Below are positions 6,901 through 14,062 of a stretch of DNA of 32,329 nt, piece by piece. The stretch lies in assembly GCA_910575155.1 (NCBI GenBank), contig CAJTDX010000035.1, positions 1-32,329 of the forward strand, written 5' to 3'. Origin of the DNA: Lachnospiraceae bacterium (GTDB taxonomy: Bacteria > Bacillota > Clostridia > Lachnospirales > Lachnospiraceae). Position 1 is the first letter of the stretch; every line of letters starts with the position of its first letter. Made by a program: the position numbers and the translations under genes. The notes below the pieces were generated by a model, which did not search any database, was not told the origin of the DNA, and was given only the letters and a program-made list of their open reading frames with translations.

Positions 6901-7530
6901 TCAAAAGTCCATGCGCTCCCACTCTTCATGGTTGATTTTCCTGTCCTTAAAATAATATGTCCGGTCGTGTTCACTGACTTCACGCATGACTCTGCAGGGA
7001 TTTCCTGCCGCGACTACATTGGAAGGAATATCTTTGGTCACAACGCTCCCGGCTCCAATTACTACGCAATCGCCGATTGTTACGCCCGGCACAAAGATGG
7101 CTCCGGCTCCGATCCAGCAGTTCCTGCCAATATGAACGGGCATATTATACTGCAGTCCTTTTTCACGAAGTTCCGGTAAAATGGGATGTCCCGCTGTCGC
7201 AATGGTTACATTGGGGCCGATCATGGTATAATCGCCGATATAAATATGGGTATCATCCACACAGGTCAGATTGTAGTTGGCATATACCATCTTGCCAAAA
7301 TGGCAGTGATGCCCGCCAAAGTTGGAATAAAAGGGAGCTTCTATATATACGCCCTCGCCGCAGTCGCCCAGCATTTTTTTCAGCAGTTCCGCTCTTTTAC
7401 TTCCCTCCGACGGTTTTGTCAGATTATATTCACAAAGCAAATCCTGATAAACCATCTGTTCTTTCATAATCTCTTTATCTCCCGGAAAATAAAGTTCTCC
7501 TGTATGTATTCTTGCTTTCATATCACTCAT
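6901..7530 (-). CDS. maa: Sugar O-acetyltransferase, maltose/galactoside type (left-handed beta-helix)
   Basis: This 209-residue protein transfers an acetyl group from acetyl-CoA to a sugar hydroxyl. The N-terminal Mac domain (about 5-60) is followed by hexapeptide repeats (IGDYTMIGPNVTIAT, IGRNCWIGAGAIFVPGVTIG, VIGAGSVVTKDIP). The catalytic His is H115 in ATAGHPI. Length and order match the Maa/LacA/NodL group. The true acceptor sugar cannot be deduced. The ATG is preceded by AGGAGG at good spacing. It appears to be monocistronic, with the neighbouring Asn-rich gene separated by about 110 AT-rich bases. Confidence 0.9.
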   Translation of the reverse strand: MSDMKARIHTGELYFPGDKEIMKEQMVYQDLLCEYNLTKPSEGSKRAELLKKMLGDCGEGVYIEAPFYSNFGGHHCHFGKMVYANYNLTCVDDTHIYIGDYTMIGPNVTIATAGHPILPELREKGLQYNMPVHIGRNCWIGAGAIFVPGVTIGDCVVIGAGSVVTKDIPSNVVAAGNPCRVMREVSEHDRTYYFKDRKINHEEWERMDF

Positions 7531-7786
7531 TTCAAATCCTCCTGTATTATATAATGCGTCTGTTTCATGTTCTGTATCATGATAACATATTTGTATTTAA
7601 ACTTCTTTCAATATATCTTATAATTCTATAACAATCTTCTTTATTTAAATATGTTCTGCATTTTTTCTTTCATTATTATTGCAATCAGGATATCAAAAAA
7701 ATACTTTTTTGCCGCTTTCCTCTGAGATAAATTCAGCAGTGTCAGAAACAGCCGTCCAGGCTTTGACGCCGTCTTATACTCATGTC
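7531..7786. other. AT-rich intergenic region, no gene seen
   Basis: The region between the acetyltransferase start and the tRNA-Leu promoter is AT-rich. It has no ORF with a ribosome site and no strong structure. A TATAAT is present at the acetyltransferase end but lies too close to the ribosome site to be its -10 box, so that gene's promoter was not identified. Confidence 0.5.
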
Positions 7787-7815
7787 TTGACTTTCTATAT
7801 ACTGGATGCTATAAT
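7787..7815 (+). promoter_or_regulatory. Sigma-A type promoter of tRNA-Leu(TAG)
   Basis: The -35 TTGACT (7787-7792), a 17-bp spacer and a perfect -10 TATAAT (7810-7815) sit about 35 bp before the mature 5' end of the tRNA. Confidence 0.85.
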
Positions 7816-7856
7816 CAAAAAAGTTCAGATCGTTTCGTTTTTTGTATTAAAAATAA

Positions 7857-7941
7857 GCGGATATGGCGGAATTGGCAGACGCGATAGATTTAGGTTCTAT
7901 TGTCAGCAGACGTGCAGGTTCAAGTCCTGTTATCCGCACCA
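7857..7941 (+). tRNA. tRNA-Leu (anticodon TAG), CCA encoded
   Basis: The acceptor stem GCGGATA/TATCCGC, the anticodon stem ATAGA/TCTAT with loop TTTAGGT, the long variable arm and the T-arm GCAGGTTCAAGTCCTGT form an intact class II tRNA. Unlike the six tRNAs at the left end, the 3' CCA is encoded (7939-7941). It is transcribed alone from its own promoter. Confidence 0.95.
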
Positions 7942-8005
7942 GAACGTTCTTACTCCAACCCTTACCAAAAAAATTTAATAAGGGGCTGGGTATTGAGGAT
8001 AGGAA

Positions 8006-8040
8006 GGGGCTGTCGCACTAAGTACTTAGTGCGACAGCCC
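8006..8040. terminator. 34-bp perfect palindrome between tRNA-Leu and the HD-GYP gene
   Basis: Bases 8007-8040 are a perfect inverted repeat, reading GGGCTGTCGCACTAAGT and its complement with no spacer. It lies between two convergent units, so it may stop transcription from both sides, although neither side has a clean T-run. It begins with the same ten bases, GGGGCTGTCG, found at 31684-31693 beside the IS256-type gene. An origin from back-to-back insertion-sequence ends is therefore possible. Confidence 0.55.
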
Positions 8041-8068
8041 TGCTGATTTCCAAAAACATTATATAATT

Positions 8069-9157
8069 CTACATATCATTGTCTGCATAAGAAAGTTTTC
8101 CCTCTGTAGCCTGGAAAAACTCGCTTTTTGCCATCTCAAAACACTGCATAATCTTGGGAGAAAATACGCCGCATTCATTATTCTTGATCATGCGGATTGC
8201 CTCGTCCACCGCATAAGGCGCTTTATACACACGCTTGCTTACCAGGGCGTCATAAACATCCACAATAGAAACAACCTGCGCCCAGATCGGAATTTCTTCG
8301 CCTTTCAGACGGTCGGGGTAGCCATTCCCATCGTAACGCTCATGATGGTGGCGGCAAATATCATAACAATAGCCGTAAAATTCGTTTTCCTCCTGCTTGA
8401 AGTTTTCCAGAAGCTGACAGCCATAAACGGTATGCTTTTTCATCTCTTTAAATTCTTCGTCTGTCAGTCTGCCGGGCTTTAAGAGAATGCTGTCCGGAAT
8501 AGCAATCTTTCCAAGGTCATGAAGCGCTGATGCATTGACAATAAGATTTACGGATTCATCCGTAAGCTCATATTCTGGATATTCTGTCTTTACATATTTT
8601 AAGAGAAGCTTCGTCAGATATTTTACCCTCTGGATATGTTCGCCGGATTCCAGGCTGCGGAACTCCACTACAGAACTCAATGCATTCACCAGGAATTCAT
8701 TGTTGCGTTCCAGCTTTTCCTTGCTCTCGCGAAGCTGCCTGGTACGCTTTTCCAGCTTCCTCTCGATATCCATTCTGTTTTGGAACAATTCAATGATATT
8801 CTGCGTACGGCGCATAACCACCTTAGAATCAAAAGGTTTGTAAATGATATCGGAAACCCCGTATTCATAGGCCTTAACTTCACTTTCCGCCGTTGCCTCT
8901 CCGGTAATCATAATCACCGGAATGGTACTCATATATCCTCTTTTGAACATAAATTCCAATACGTCAAGACCTGATCTGTTCGGCATTATCAAATCAAGGA
9001 AAATAAGCGACAACGTGTCTTTATGTTTCTCAAGCAGCTCTATCGTCTCAACGCCGTCTGCCGCTTCCAAAATCTCATACTGTTCTTCAAAAATAAAACT
9101 TAACATTGTACGGTTGATTTCTACATCGTCCGCTATCAAAATAACATGTTTCTCCAT
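8069..9157 (-). CDS. Response regulator with HD-GYP output (putative cyclic-di-GMP phosphodiesterase)
   Basis: This 362-residue two-domain protein starts with a receiver domain (1-120) bearing acidic residues at 10-11, phospho-acceptor D55 in FLDLIMP and K107 in YKPF. A coiled-coil linker (about 128-155) leads into an HD-GYP domain with the HD pair at 213-214 (LHDLGKIAIPD), HHHE at 270-273 and the GYP signature at 279-281 (DGNGYPDRLKGEEIP). HD-GYP proteins hydrolyse cyclic di-GMP, and some hydrolyse cGAMP. All motif residues are intact. No adjacent histidine kinase is present, so its phosphodonor is unknown. It has its own promoter at 9213-9242, and the start ATG has GGAGG upstream. Confidence 0.92.
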   Translation of the reverse strand: MEKHVILIADDVEINRTMLSFIFEEQYEILEAADGVETIELLEKHKDTLSLIFLDLIMPNRSGLDVLEFMFKRGYMSTIPVIMITGEATAESEVKAYEYGVSDIIYKPFDSKVVMRRTQNIIELFQNRMDIERKLEKRTRQLRESKEKLERNNEFLVNALSSVVEFRSLESGEHIQRVKYLTKLLLKYVKTEYPEYELTDESVNLIVNASALHDLGKIAIPDSILLKPGRLTDEEFKEMKKHTVYGCQLLENFKQEENEFYGYCYDICRHHHERYDGNGYPDRLKGEEIPIWAQVVSIVDVYDALVSKRVYKAPYAVDEAIRMIKNNECGVFSPKIMQCFEMAKSEFFQATEGKLSYADNDM

Positions 9158-9212
9158 TGTTAACCTCCACTTACAAAACTTCTGTATGACAAATTCAGAA
9201 TAACCGATGATT

Positions 9213-9242
9213 ATTTTAACATACTACAATTTCCAAAGTCAA
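9213..9242 (-). promoter_or_regulatory. Promoter of the HD-GYP gene
   Basis: On the minus strand the -35 TTGACT (9242-9237), an 18-bp spacer and the -10 TAAAAT (9218-9213) lie 56 bp before the start codon. Confidence 0.65.
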
Positions 9243-9275
9243 CACCCCTGTAAGAGACAGGACTGTTAATTTACG

Positions 9276-11504
9276 CTACAATTTTAATTTTGCCAGCGCG
9301 TCGGCAAACGCATTATTTACCGGCTCTTTCGCTTCCTGCTTCATCTTGTTCATATAGCGGGAAACATCTTTCCTGGAAACCCCGCCTCCGCTTTCTTTTT
9401 TTCGTTTTTCAAAAGCAGACAGTTTCTCCCTGTAGCCGCAGACACAGGTAAATCTTCGGTTGTCGCCTTCCCCCACCAGTTCCATTTTCTTATGACACTG
9501 TGGACAGCGGGCATTGGTAATCCTGGATAAAGTTTTGCGATAGCCGCATTCCCGGTCCTGGCACACCAGCATCTTGCCATTTTTATGATTGACTTCCAAC
9601 ATCAGTTTACCGCATTCCGGGCATTTCTTTCCGGTAAGGTTATCATGGCGGTACGTCTTGGAGGACGACTGAATATCTTTGACAATATCCACGGTATAGG
9701 TACGGATTTCAGCCTCAAAATCCTTCTTTTTTGTTTTTCCGGCAGCAATATCTGAAAGTTCCTGTTCCCATTTTGCCGTCAGTTCCGGAGAGGTTAAGCC
9801 CTGCGGCGCCAGATTCAGCACCTGCCGTCCCTTTGATGTCAGATGAATATACTGATCTCGTTTTTCAATCATAAAGCTATTGAACAATTTCTCAATGATA
9901 TCCGCCCTGGTGGCAACAGTTCCCAGACCCCCTGTCTCCCCTAAGGTTTTTTTCAATTTCTGGTCTGTACTCTCCATATATTTAACCGGGTTTTCCATGG
10001 CTGCCAGAAGGGTCGCTTCCGTAAAAGGCAGAGGCGCCCTGGTCTTTCCTTCGGTAAGTTTCCCCTCCATAAATAAAATTTTCTGCCCCTTCACAAAATC
10101 CGGAATACTTCCCGTTATGATTTCTCCCTTTGCCGCCCCGCCTGTCTCCGGGTCTTCGTCGTCAAAAGCTTCCCCGGTATTAATTCCGGCTTCTTTTTGC
10201 AGAAGTTTTATTTCCTGCCAGCCTGGCTGCTCTAAAATCCTGCCCTTTAGGGTAAACCGCTGTCCCTCGCAGACTGCCGTTACTTCCGTCTGCTGATATT
10301 GACAGGGAGGCAGCAGCACGGCAAGGAAACGGGAAACCACAAGCTCATAAATTTTCCGTTCCCCGTACTCTAAATCTTTTATATGAATTCCCTGCTCGGT
10401 AGGAATGATGGCATGGTGGTCTGATACCTTCTTATCATCCACAAAAGATTTATTTCCTTTCACAGACGATTTCAGCAATTTCCCGCAGACAGGCGCATAA
10501 ATGCCGCTGCGGCACGCTCTGAGCCGTTCAGGGATAGTTTCCACAATATCCGCTGTCAGATAGCGGGAGTCCGTTCGGGGATAAGTTAGCGCCTTATGGC
10601 GTTCATACAGGCTTTGCATATAATCTAAGGTCTGTTTTGCAGAAAAACCAAACATCCTGTTTGCATCCTGCTGCAGTGAAGTCAGATCATAGAGCTGGGG
10701 CGCATATGATTTCTGCTGTTTCTTTTTCACCTCTGTGACCACAGCCGTACCGTTCAACACCTGGCTTTGTACTTTCTGAATTTCTTCTCTGGAAAGGGTA
10801 CTGCTGCTGTTCTGGCCGGATTTCCAGATCCACAGAGCTTCCCTGCTCTTCATTTTCAGTCCGTAATATGACTGCGGCTGAAATTTTTTAATCTGTTCTT
10901 CCCGCCTGGCAATAATGGCAAGCGTCGGCGTCTGCACTCTGCCGCAGGAAAGCTGCGCATTATGTTTCACCGTCAGAGCTCTGGTCGCATTTAATCCTAC
11001 CAGCCAGTCGGCTTCGGCGCGGGCAACTGCCGCTTCGTATAATTTCTGGTATTCTTTCGCCTCTCTGAGGCTGGAAAAACCCTGGCGGATCGCCTTATCG
11101 GTAACAGAAGAAATCCACAGACGTTTCATAGGCTTTTTCACACCGGATTTTTTGATAATCCATCTGGCCACCAGTTCTCCTTCTCTTCCCGCATCGGTGG
11201 CAATAATAATCTGTCCGATATCCTTGCGGTACATCTGCTTTTTCACAGTCTGATACTGATGCCCTGTTTTTTTTATCACCTGAATTTCCAGTTGTTCCGG
11301 CAGCATGGGAAGCGTTTCCATTTTCCATTCTTTCCACTGATCTCCATAACTCTCCGGATCTGCCAGTTCCACCAGATGCCCCAGCGCCCAGGTCACTACA
11401 TATTCCCGACCCTCCAGATAACCGTTTCCTCCCTGTTTACATCCCAAAACTCTGGCAATATCCCTGCCCACGCTGGGCTTTTCTGCAATTACTAATGATT
11501 TCAT
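9276..11504 (-). CDS. topB: DNA topoisomerase III (type IA)
   Basis: This 742-residue protein breaks and rejoins one DNA strand, relaxing and decatenating DNA. The TOPRIM domain is at 1-145, with E8 in IAEKPS and acidic residues in TDAGREGE (103-110). The catalytic Tyr is Y308 in LTYPRTDSRYL. The C-terminal region from about 625 has two zinc-ribbon-like cysteine clusters (CPECGKLM ... CQDRECGY and CPQCHKKM ... CVCGY), followed by a basic tail. Length matches Firmicute TopB proteins. It lies 26 bp downstream of a DEDDh exonuclease that carries a related zinc ribbon, so the pair is probably one operon transcribed from 12239-12267. Plasmid or ICE topoisomerases look similar, but no conjugation genes are nearby. 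Confidence 0.95.
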   Translation of the reverse strand: MKSLVIAEKPSVGRDIARVLGCKQGGNGYLEGREYVVTWALGHLVELADPESYGDQWKEWKMETLPMLPEQLEIQVIKKTGHQYQTVKKQMYRKDIGQIIIATDAGREGELVARWIIKKSGVKKPMKRLWISSVTDKAIRQGFSSLREAKEYQKLYEAAVARAEADWLVGLNATRALTVKHNAQLSCGRVQTPTLAIIARREEQIKKFQPQSYYGLKMKSREALWIWKSGQNSSSTLSREEIQKVQSQVLNGTAVVTEVKKKQQKSYAPQLYDLTSLQQDANRMFGFSAKQTLDYMQSLYERHKALTYPRTDSRYLTADIVETIPERLRACRSGIYAPVCGKLLKSSVKGNKSFVDDKKVSDHHAIIPTEQGIHIKDLEYGERKIYELVVSRFLAVLLPPCQYQQTEVTAVCEGQRFTLKGRILEQPGWQEIKLLQKEAGINTGEAFDDEDPETGGAAKGEIITGSIPDFVKGQKILFMEGKLTEGKTRAPLPFTEATLLAAMENPVKYMESTDQKLKKTLGETGGLGTVATRADIIEKLFNSFMIEKRDQYIHLTSKGRQVLNLAPQGLTSPELTAKWEQELSDIAAGKTKKKDFEAEIRTYTVDIVKDIQSSSKTYRHDNLTGKKCPECGKLMLEVNHKNGKMLVCQDRECGYRKTLSRITNARCPQCHKKMELVGEGDNRRFTCVCGYREKLSAFEKRKKESGGGVSRKDVSRYMNKMKQEAKEPVNNAFADALAKLKL

Positions 11505-11530
11505 GTATTTTCACACTTTCCTTTAAATTA

Positions 11531-12220
11531 TCATATTTTTCGTGTTCCCCGGCAGCGGGGAAAATCGCTGCATCCATAAAATTCTCCGAATTTTCCGCTG
11601 CGCCTGACCATTTCGGCTCCGCACTTCGGGCACAATATTTGCGGCTGTGTCTTTTGTTTCTGCTCCAGAATTTTCCCCAGTTCCTCATAACATTTCTGAT
11701 TCATAATACAGTCGTTCAAAGCGCGATGGGCGCCTTGCGTACTGATATGAAAATGAGCTGCCACATCTGACAGCTTATGATGGGACAGCTCCGGCAGATA
11801 CCGCCTTGCCATATAAAGTGTATCTATGTAATCATTTTCTATCTGGACGCCCAAAACACGCATTGTTCCCTGATGAATGAAATTCAAATCAAAGGTGTGA
11901 ATGTTATGTCCCACCAGAATGTCGCTCCCCACAAATTCCAGGAAATCCCCCAGAACTTCTTCCAGTTTCGGCGCTTCTTCTACCATGTCATCGGTAATAT
12001 GGTTAACCCTGGAAGCTGCCGGCGGGATATGCATACCCGGATTCACCAATGTTGAAAATTTGTCTGCTGCTTTATGTCCCCGCACCCGGACAGCAGAGAT
12101 CTCTATAATCTCGTCTGTATCCGGACGGACCCCTGTAGTTTCTAAGTCAAAGACCACATAGTCGCTGATATATTGATTCAATCGTTTTCCTTTGTTCCCT
12201 GCCACGGCGTTCGCCCTCAT
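11531..12220 (-). CDS. DEDDh 3'-5' exonuclease with C-terminal topoisomerase-type zinc ribbon
   Basis: This 229-residue protein joins a DnaQ/PolC-epsilon exonuclease domain (about 20-187) to a four-cysteine zinc ribbon. Catalytic residues are D25 and E27 (FDLETTG), D111 (HTFDLNF), H165 (GAHRALND) and D170. The ribbon has C197, C200, C217 and C223 (CPKCG ... GCSDFPRC), the pattern found at the C-terminus of type IA topoisomerases. The exonuclease family removes 3' nucleotides from DNA or RNA. It sits directly upstream of topB, so joint action on single-stranded ends is an attractive inference. The ATG at 12220 has AGGAG only two bases away; GTG at 12202 with GAGGG upstream is an alternative start. 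Confidence 0.88.
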   Translation of the reverse strand: MRANAVAGNKGKRLNQYISDYVVFDLETTGVRPDTDEIIEISAVRVRGHKAADKFSTLVNPGMHIPPAASRVNHITDDMVEEAPKLEEVLGDFLEFVGSDILVGHNIHTFDLNFIHQGTMRVLGVQIENDYIDTLYMARRYLPELSHHKLSDVAAHFHISTQGAHRALNDCIMNQKCYEELGKILEQKQKTQPQILCPKCGAEMVRRSGKFGEFYGCSDFPRCRGTRKI

Positions 12221-12238
12221 TTCTCCTTTGATTTCATC

Positions 12239-12267
12239 ATTATAAATGGAATTTCATAGATTTGCAA
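12239..12267 (-). promoter_or_regulatory. Promoter of the exonuclease-topB operon
   Basis: On the minus strand the -35 TTGCAA (12267-12262), a 17-bp spacer and a perfect -10 TATAAT (12244-12239) predict a start near 12232. The leader would then be only about 12 nt if the first ATG is used. Confidence 0.7.
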
Positions 12268-12352
12268 GCTTCTGGCCGCAAAATTGCCATATACACCGTT
12301 TTTCTTTCGATTTCAATGACGCCTTTGATACAATTTTTAGCAGCCCCCTTTA

Positions 12353-12381
12353 TGGATATATCGGAATTTTTATGATATAAT
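12353..12381 (+). promoter_or_regulatory. Putative promoter of the DUF5714-like gene
   Basis: A perfect -10 TATAAT (12376-12381) lies 17 bp after a weak -35 TGGATA (12353-12358). A GGAG ribosome site follows just before the ATG at 12421. The strand and position fit; the weak -35 lowers confidence. Confidence 0.5.
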
Positions 12382-12420
12382 CTCTTTAAGCAGATCACAG
12401 TTCGGAAAGCGGAGGATAAC

Positions 12421-13113
12421 ATGAAAGAAGAATGTTTACTATGCAGAGCACAGCTTGAATATCTGGAAACAGATGAAGTTATGGAGTGCGCCATATGCCA
12501 TAAAAAAGAAAACAGCAAAACCAGATGCACAAGCGGACATTACATATGTAATGCATGTCATATGGATGGCATGGACGCTGTTATTGGGCTGTGTTTAAAA
12601 GAATCTTCAAAAAACCCATTTGAAATTATAATGAAAATGATGGATCTGTCTTTCTGCCATATGCATGGACCGGAACATCATGTCATGGTCGGTTCTGCTT
12701 TGCTGACTTCATATAAAAATGCCGGAGGCAGCATAGATCTGCATCAGGCGCTCATTGAAATGATGAACAGAGGGAAAAGCGTTCCCGGCGGAGCATGTGG
12801 TTTCTGGGGCGCCTGCGGCGCAGGTATAAGCGCCGGTATGTTTGTATCCATCATTTCAAAATCTACGCCGCTGACTGCGGAACCTTTCGGCCTTTCTAAT
12901 TTAATGACGGCAAAAGCGCTTGAACAAATCGGAACAGTCGGCGGGCCGCGCTGCTGCAAAAGGGACTCCTATCTTTCCCTCCTTGCTGCTATTGATTTTG
13001 TGGCAGACCATTTCAAAGTTAAGATGGAAAAATCAGAAATAGTATGCAGACATGCAGCACAAAATAATCAATGCATTGGAAAACGCTGCCCATTCGCGAA
13101 GGCTGATCATTAA
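12421..13113 (+). CDS. Cys-rich DUF5714-like protein, function unknown
   Basis: This 230-residue protein opens with a zinc-ribbon-like region with paired cysteines (CLLC, CAIC, CNAC, about 5-43). A conserved-looking core follows, with the HGPEHHVMVG segment (about 82-91), the glycine-rich GGACGFWGACGAGISAG stretch (about 123-139), GGPRCCKRDSY and a C-terminal C-x-GKRC motif. The overall pattern matches, from memory, the DUF5714 family found in Clostridia and methanogens; no biochemical function is assigned to it that I know of. At least 15 cysteines, several in pairs, suggest metal or redox chemistry. It is one of the few plus-strand genes here, and its 3' end overlaps the convergent GNAT gene by 4 bp. 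Confidence 0.7.
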   Translation: MKEECLLCRAQLEYLETDEVMECAICHKKENSKTRCTSGHYICNACHMDGMDAVIGLCLKESSKNPFEIIMKMMDLSFCHMHGPEHHVMVGSALLTSYKNAGGSIDLHQALIEMMNRGKSVPGGACGFWGACGAGISAGMFVSIISKSTPLTAEPFGLSNLMTAKALEQIGTVGGPRCCKRDSYLSLLAAIDFVADHFKVKMEKSEIVCRHAAQNNQCIGKRCPFAKADH

Positions 13114-13574
13114 ATATTCTTCATACGTTTCTCCATTACTTCATACACTAATTTTGCATTTCCATCCACTGATAATTCCTGGTGTCTGAGCGTTTTATAT
13201 CCTCTGTGCTCATAGAAACAGGCTGCCGCAAGTGAAGCGTCCAGGTAAATGGTATCGTTATTAAGAGATATCTCTTTTTCAAGACATTGCATAATATAAC
13301 TGCCATATCCTTTGTTCTGGAGATCAGAAACAACAAATAATCTTAAGATATGATTTTTATCGCAGCTTCCTGTTCCCACTAAGCAATCATCTGATAATAA
13401 AACTCTGACCAAACCATTTTCTATATCTGCGGCAATATTTTCCCTTGAATGATGTTCACAAAAAAATTGGACCACCGCCTGCGGATAATATACAGGATAG
13501 ACCGTGTTAATCGTATTCTGTACCAGTTGATAAATCTCTTCAAGGTTTTCTTTTTTTGCTATTTCATATTTCAC
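13110..13574 (-). CDS. GNAT-family N-acetyltransferase, third gene of the ATPase cassette
   Basis: This 154-residue protein has the GNAT fold order. An N-terminal strand-helix region (EENLEEIYQLVQNTIN-like) is followed by the acetyl-CoA-binding segment HILRLFVVSDLQNKGYGSYIMQCLE (about 75-100; the Q/R-x-x-G-x-G/A element is QNKGYG). It ends with the typical ACFYEHRGYKTL segment near 125. The start codon is GTG and overlaps the stop of the TOPRIM-like gene in a 4-bp GTGA, so translation is probably coupled. The acceptor substrate is unknown. GNAT enzymes are frequent as metabolic cargo and as toxins, and the sequence alone does not separate these. Confidence 0.85.
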   Translation of the reverse strand: MKYEIAKKENLEEIYQLVQNTINTVYPVYYPQAVVQFFCEHHSRENIAADIENGLVRVLLSDDCLVGTGSCDKNHILRLFVVSDLQNKGYGSYIMQCLEKEISLNNDTIYLDASLAAACFYEHRGYKTLRHQELSVDGNAKLVYEVMEKRMKNI

Positions 13575-14062
13575 AAACAGACCTCCGTATTAGCCATTTT
13601 AAAAAGTTTCTTCAATTTATCATATCCATTTCTCCCGGATACTTTTGTTTTCTTAGATAAACGCAAAAATGAAATTATTCCATCCAGATCAAACAAAAAC
13701 CAATCCTCTATAGAGTGCCTGGCCTTTATATGAATAACTTCTTGCACTCCATTCTTTTTTAAATCAGCTTCTACTTCATTCCATTCTATCGGAGGTTTGG
13801 GAGATAATTCAAAAACATCTGTATCTCTGCATAAAGCGACAAAAAATTCACATCCTTCTTCATATTTAGGTTTTATGTCTTTTATAAATTTACGTAAAGC
13901 AATGTTTTTAAATCCTCCCACACCTTTGATATTTTTATATTCAATGTTAATATCAAATCTTCCATTTGCCCGTTTTTTTCTGGCGTTTGATATTACATGT
14001 TTATAAAATTCAACCTCTGTATCTCCTTCCACAAACAATACCAGGCACTTACTCACATACAT
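13571..14062 (-). CDS. Small TOPRIM-like protein (OLD/RloB/DUF4276-like), partner of the AAA ATPase
   Basis: About 163 residues from the ATG at 14062. That start lies inside the last codons of the upstream ATPase gene (14-bp overlap), so it is preferred over the longer frame beginning at 14098. The sequence shows a TOPRIM-like set of acidic motifs: LFVEGDTEVEFY near the N-terminus, the D-x-D in ALCRDTDVFE in the middle, and ARHSIEDWFLFD further on. Such small TOPRIM proteins next to AAA ATPases form the nuclease half of OLD-like and other two-gene antiphage systems. Here the pair is followed by a coupled GNAT gene. The exact family is not certain by eye; assignment to TOPRIM is an inference from the motif spacing. 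Confidence 0.7.
   Translation of the reverse strand: MYVSKCLVLFVEGDTEVEFYKHVISNARKKRANGRFDINIEYKNIKGVGGFKNIALRKFIKDIKPKYEEGCEFFVALCRDTDVFELSPKPPIEWNEVEADLKKNGVQEVIHIKARHSIEDWFLFDLDGIISFLRLSKKTKVSGRNGYDKLKKLFKMANTEVCL

Noticed and set aside
7679-7978. 99-residue plus-strand frame
   Set aside because: It runs through the promoter and body of tRNA-Leu(TAG), and no ribosome site precedes it.
9276-12220. Topoisomerase III pair as part of an integrative conjugative element
   Set aside because: No relaxase, coupling protein, type IV secretion gene, integrase or attachment site is visible nearby.
12240-12530. 96-residue minus-strand frame
   Set aside because: It overlaps the exonuclease promoter and the 5' end of the DUF5714-like gene, and has no ribosome site.
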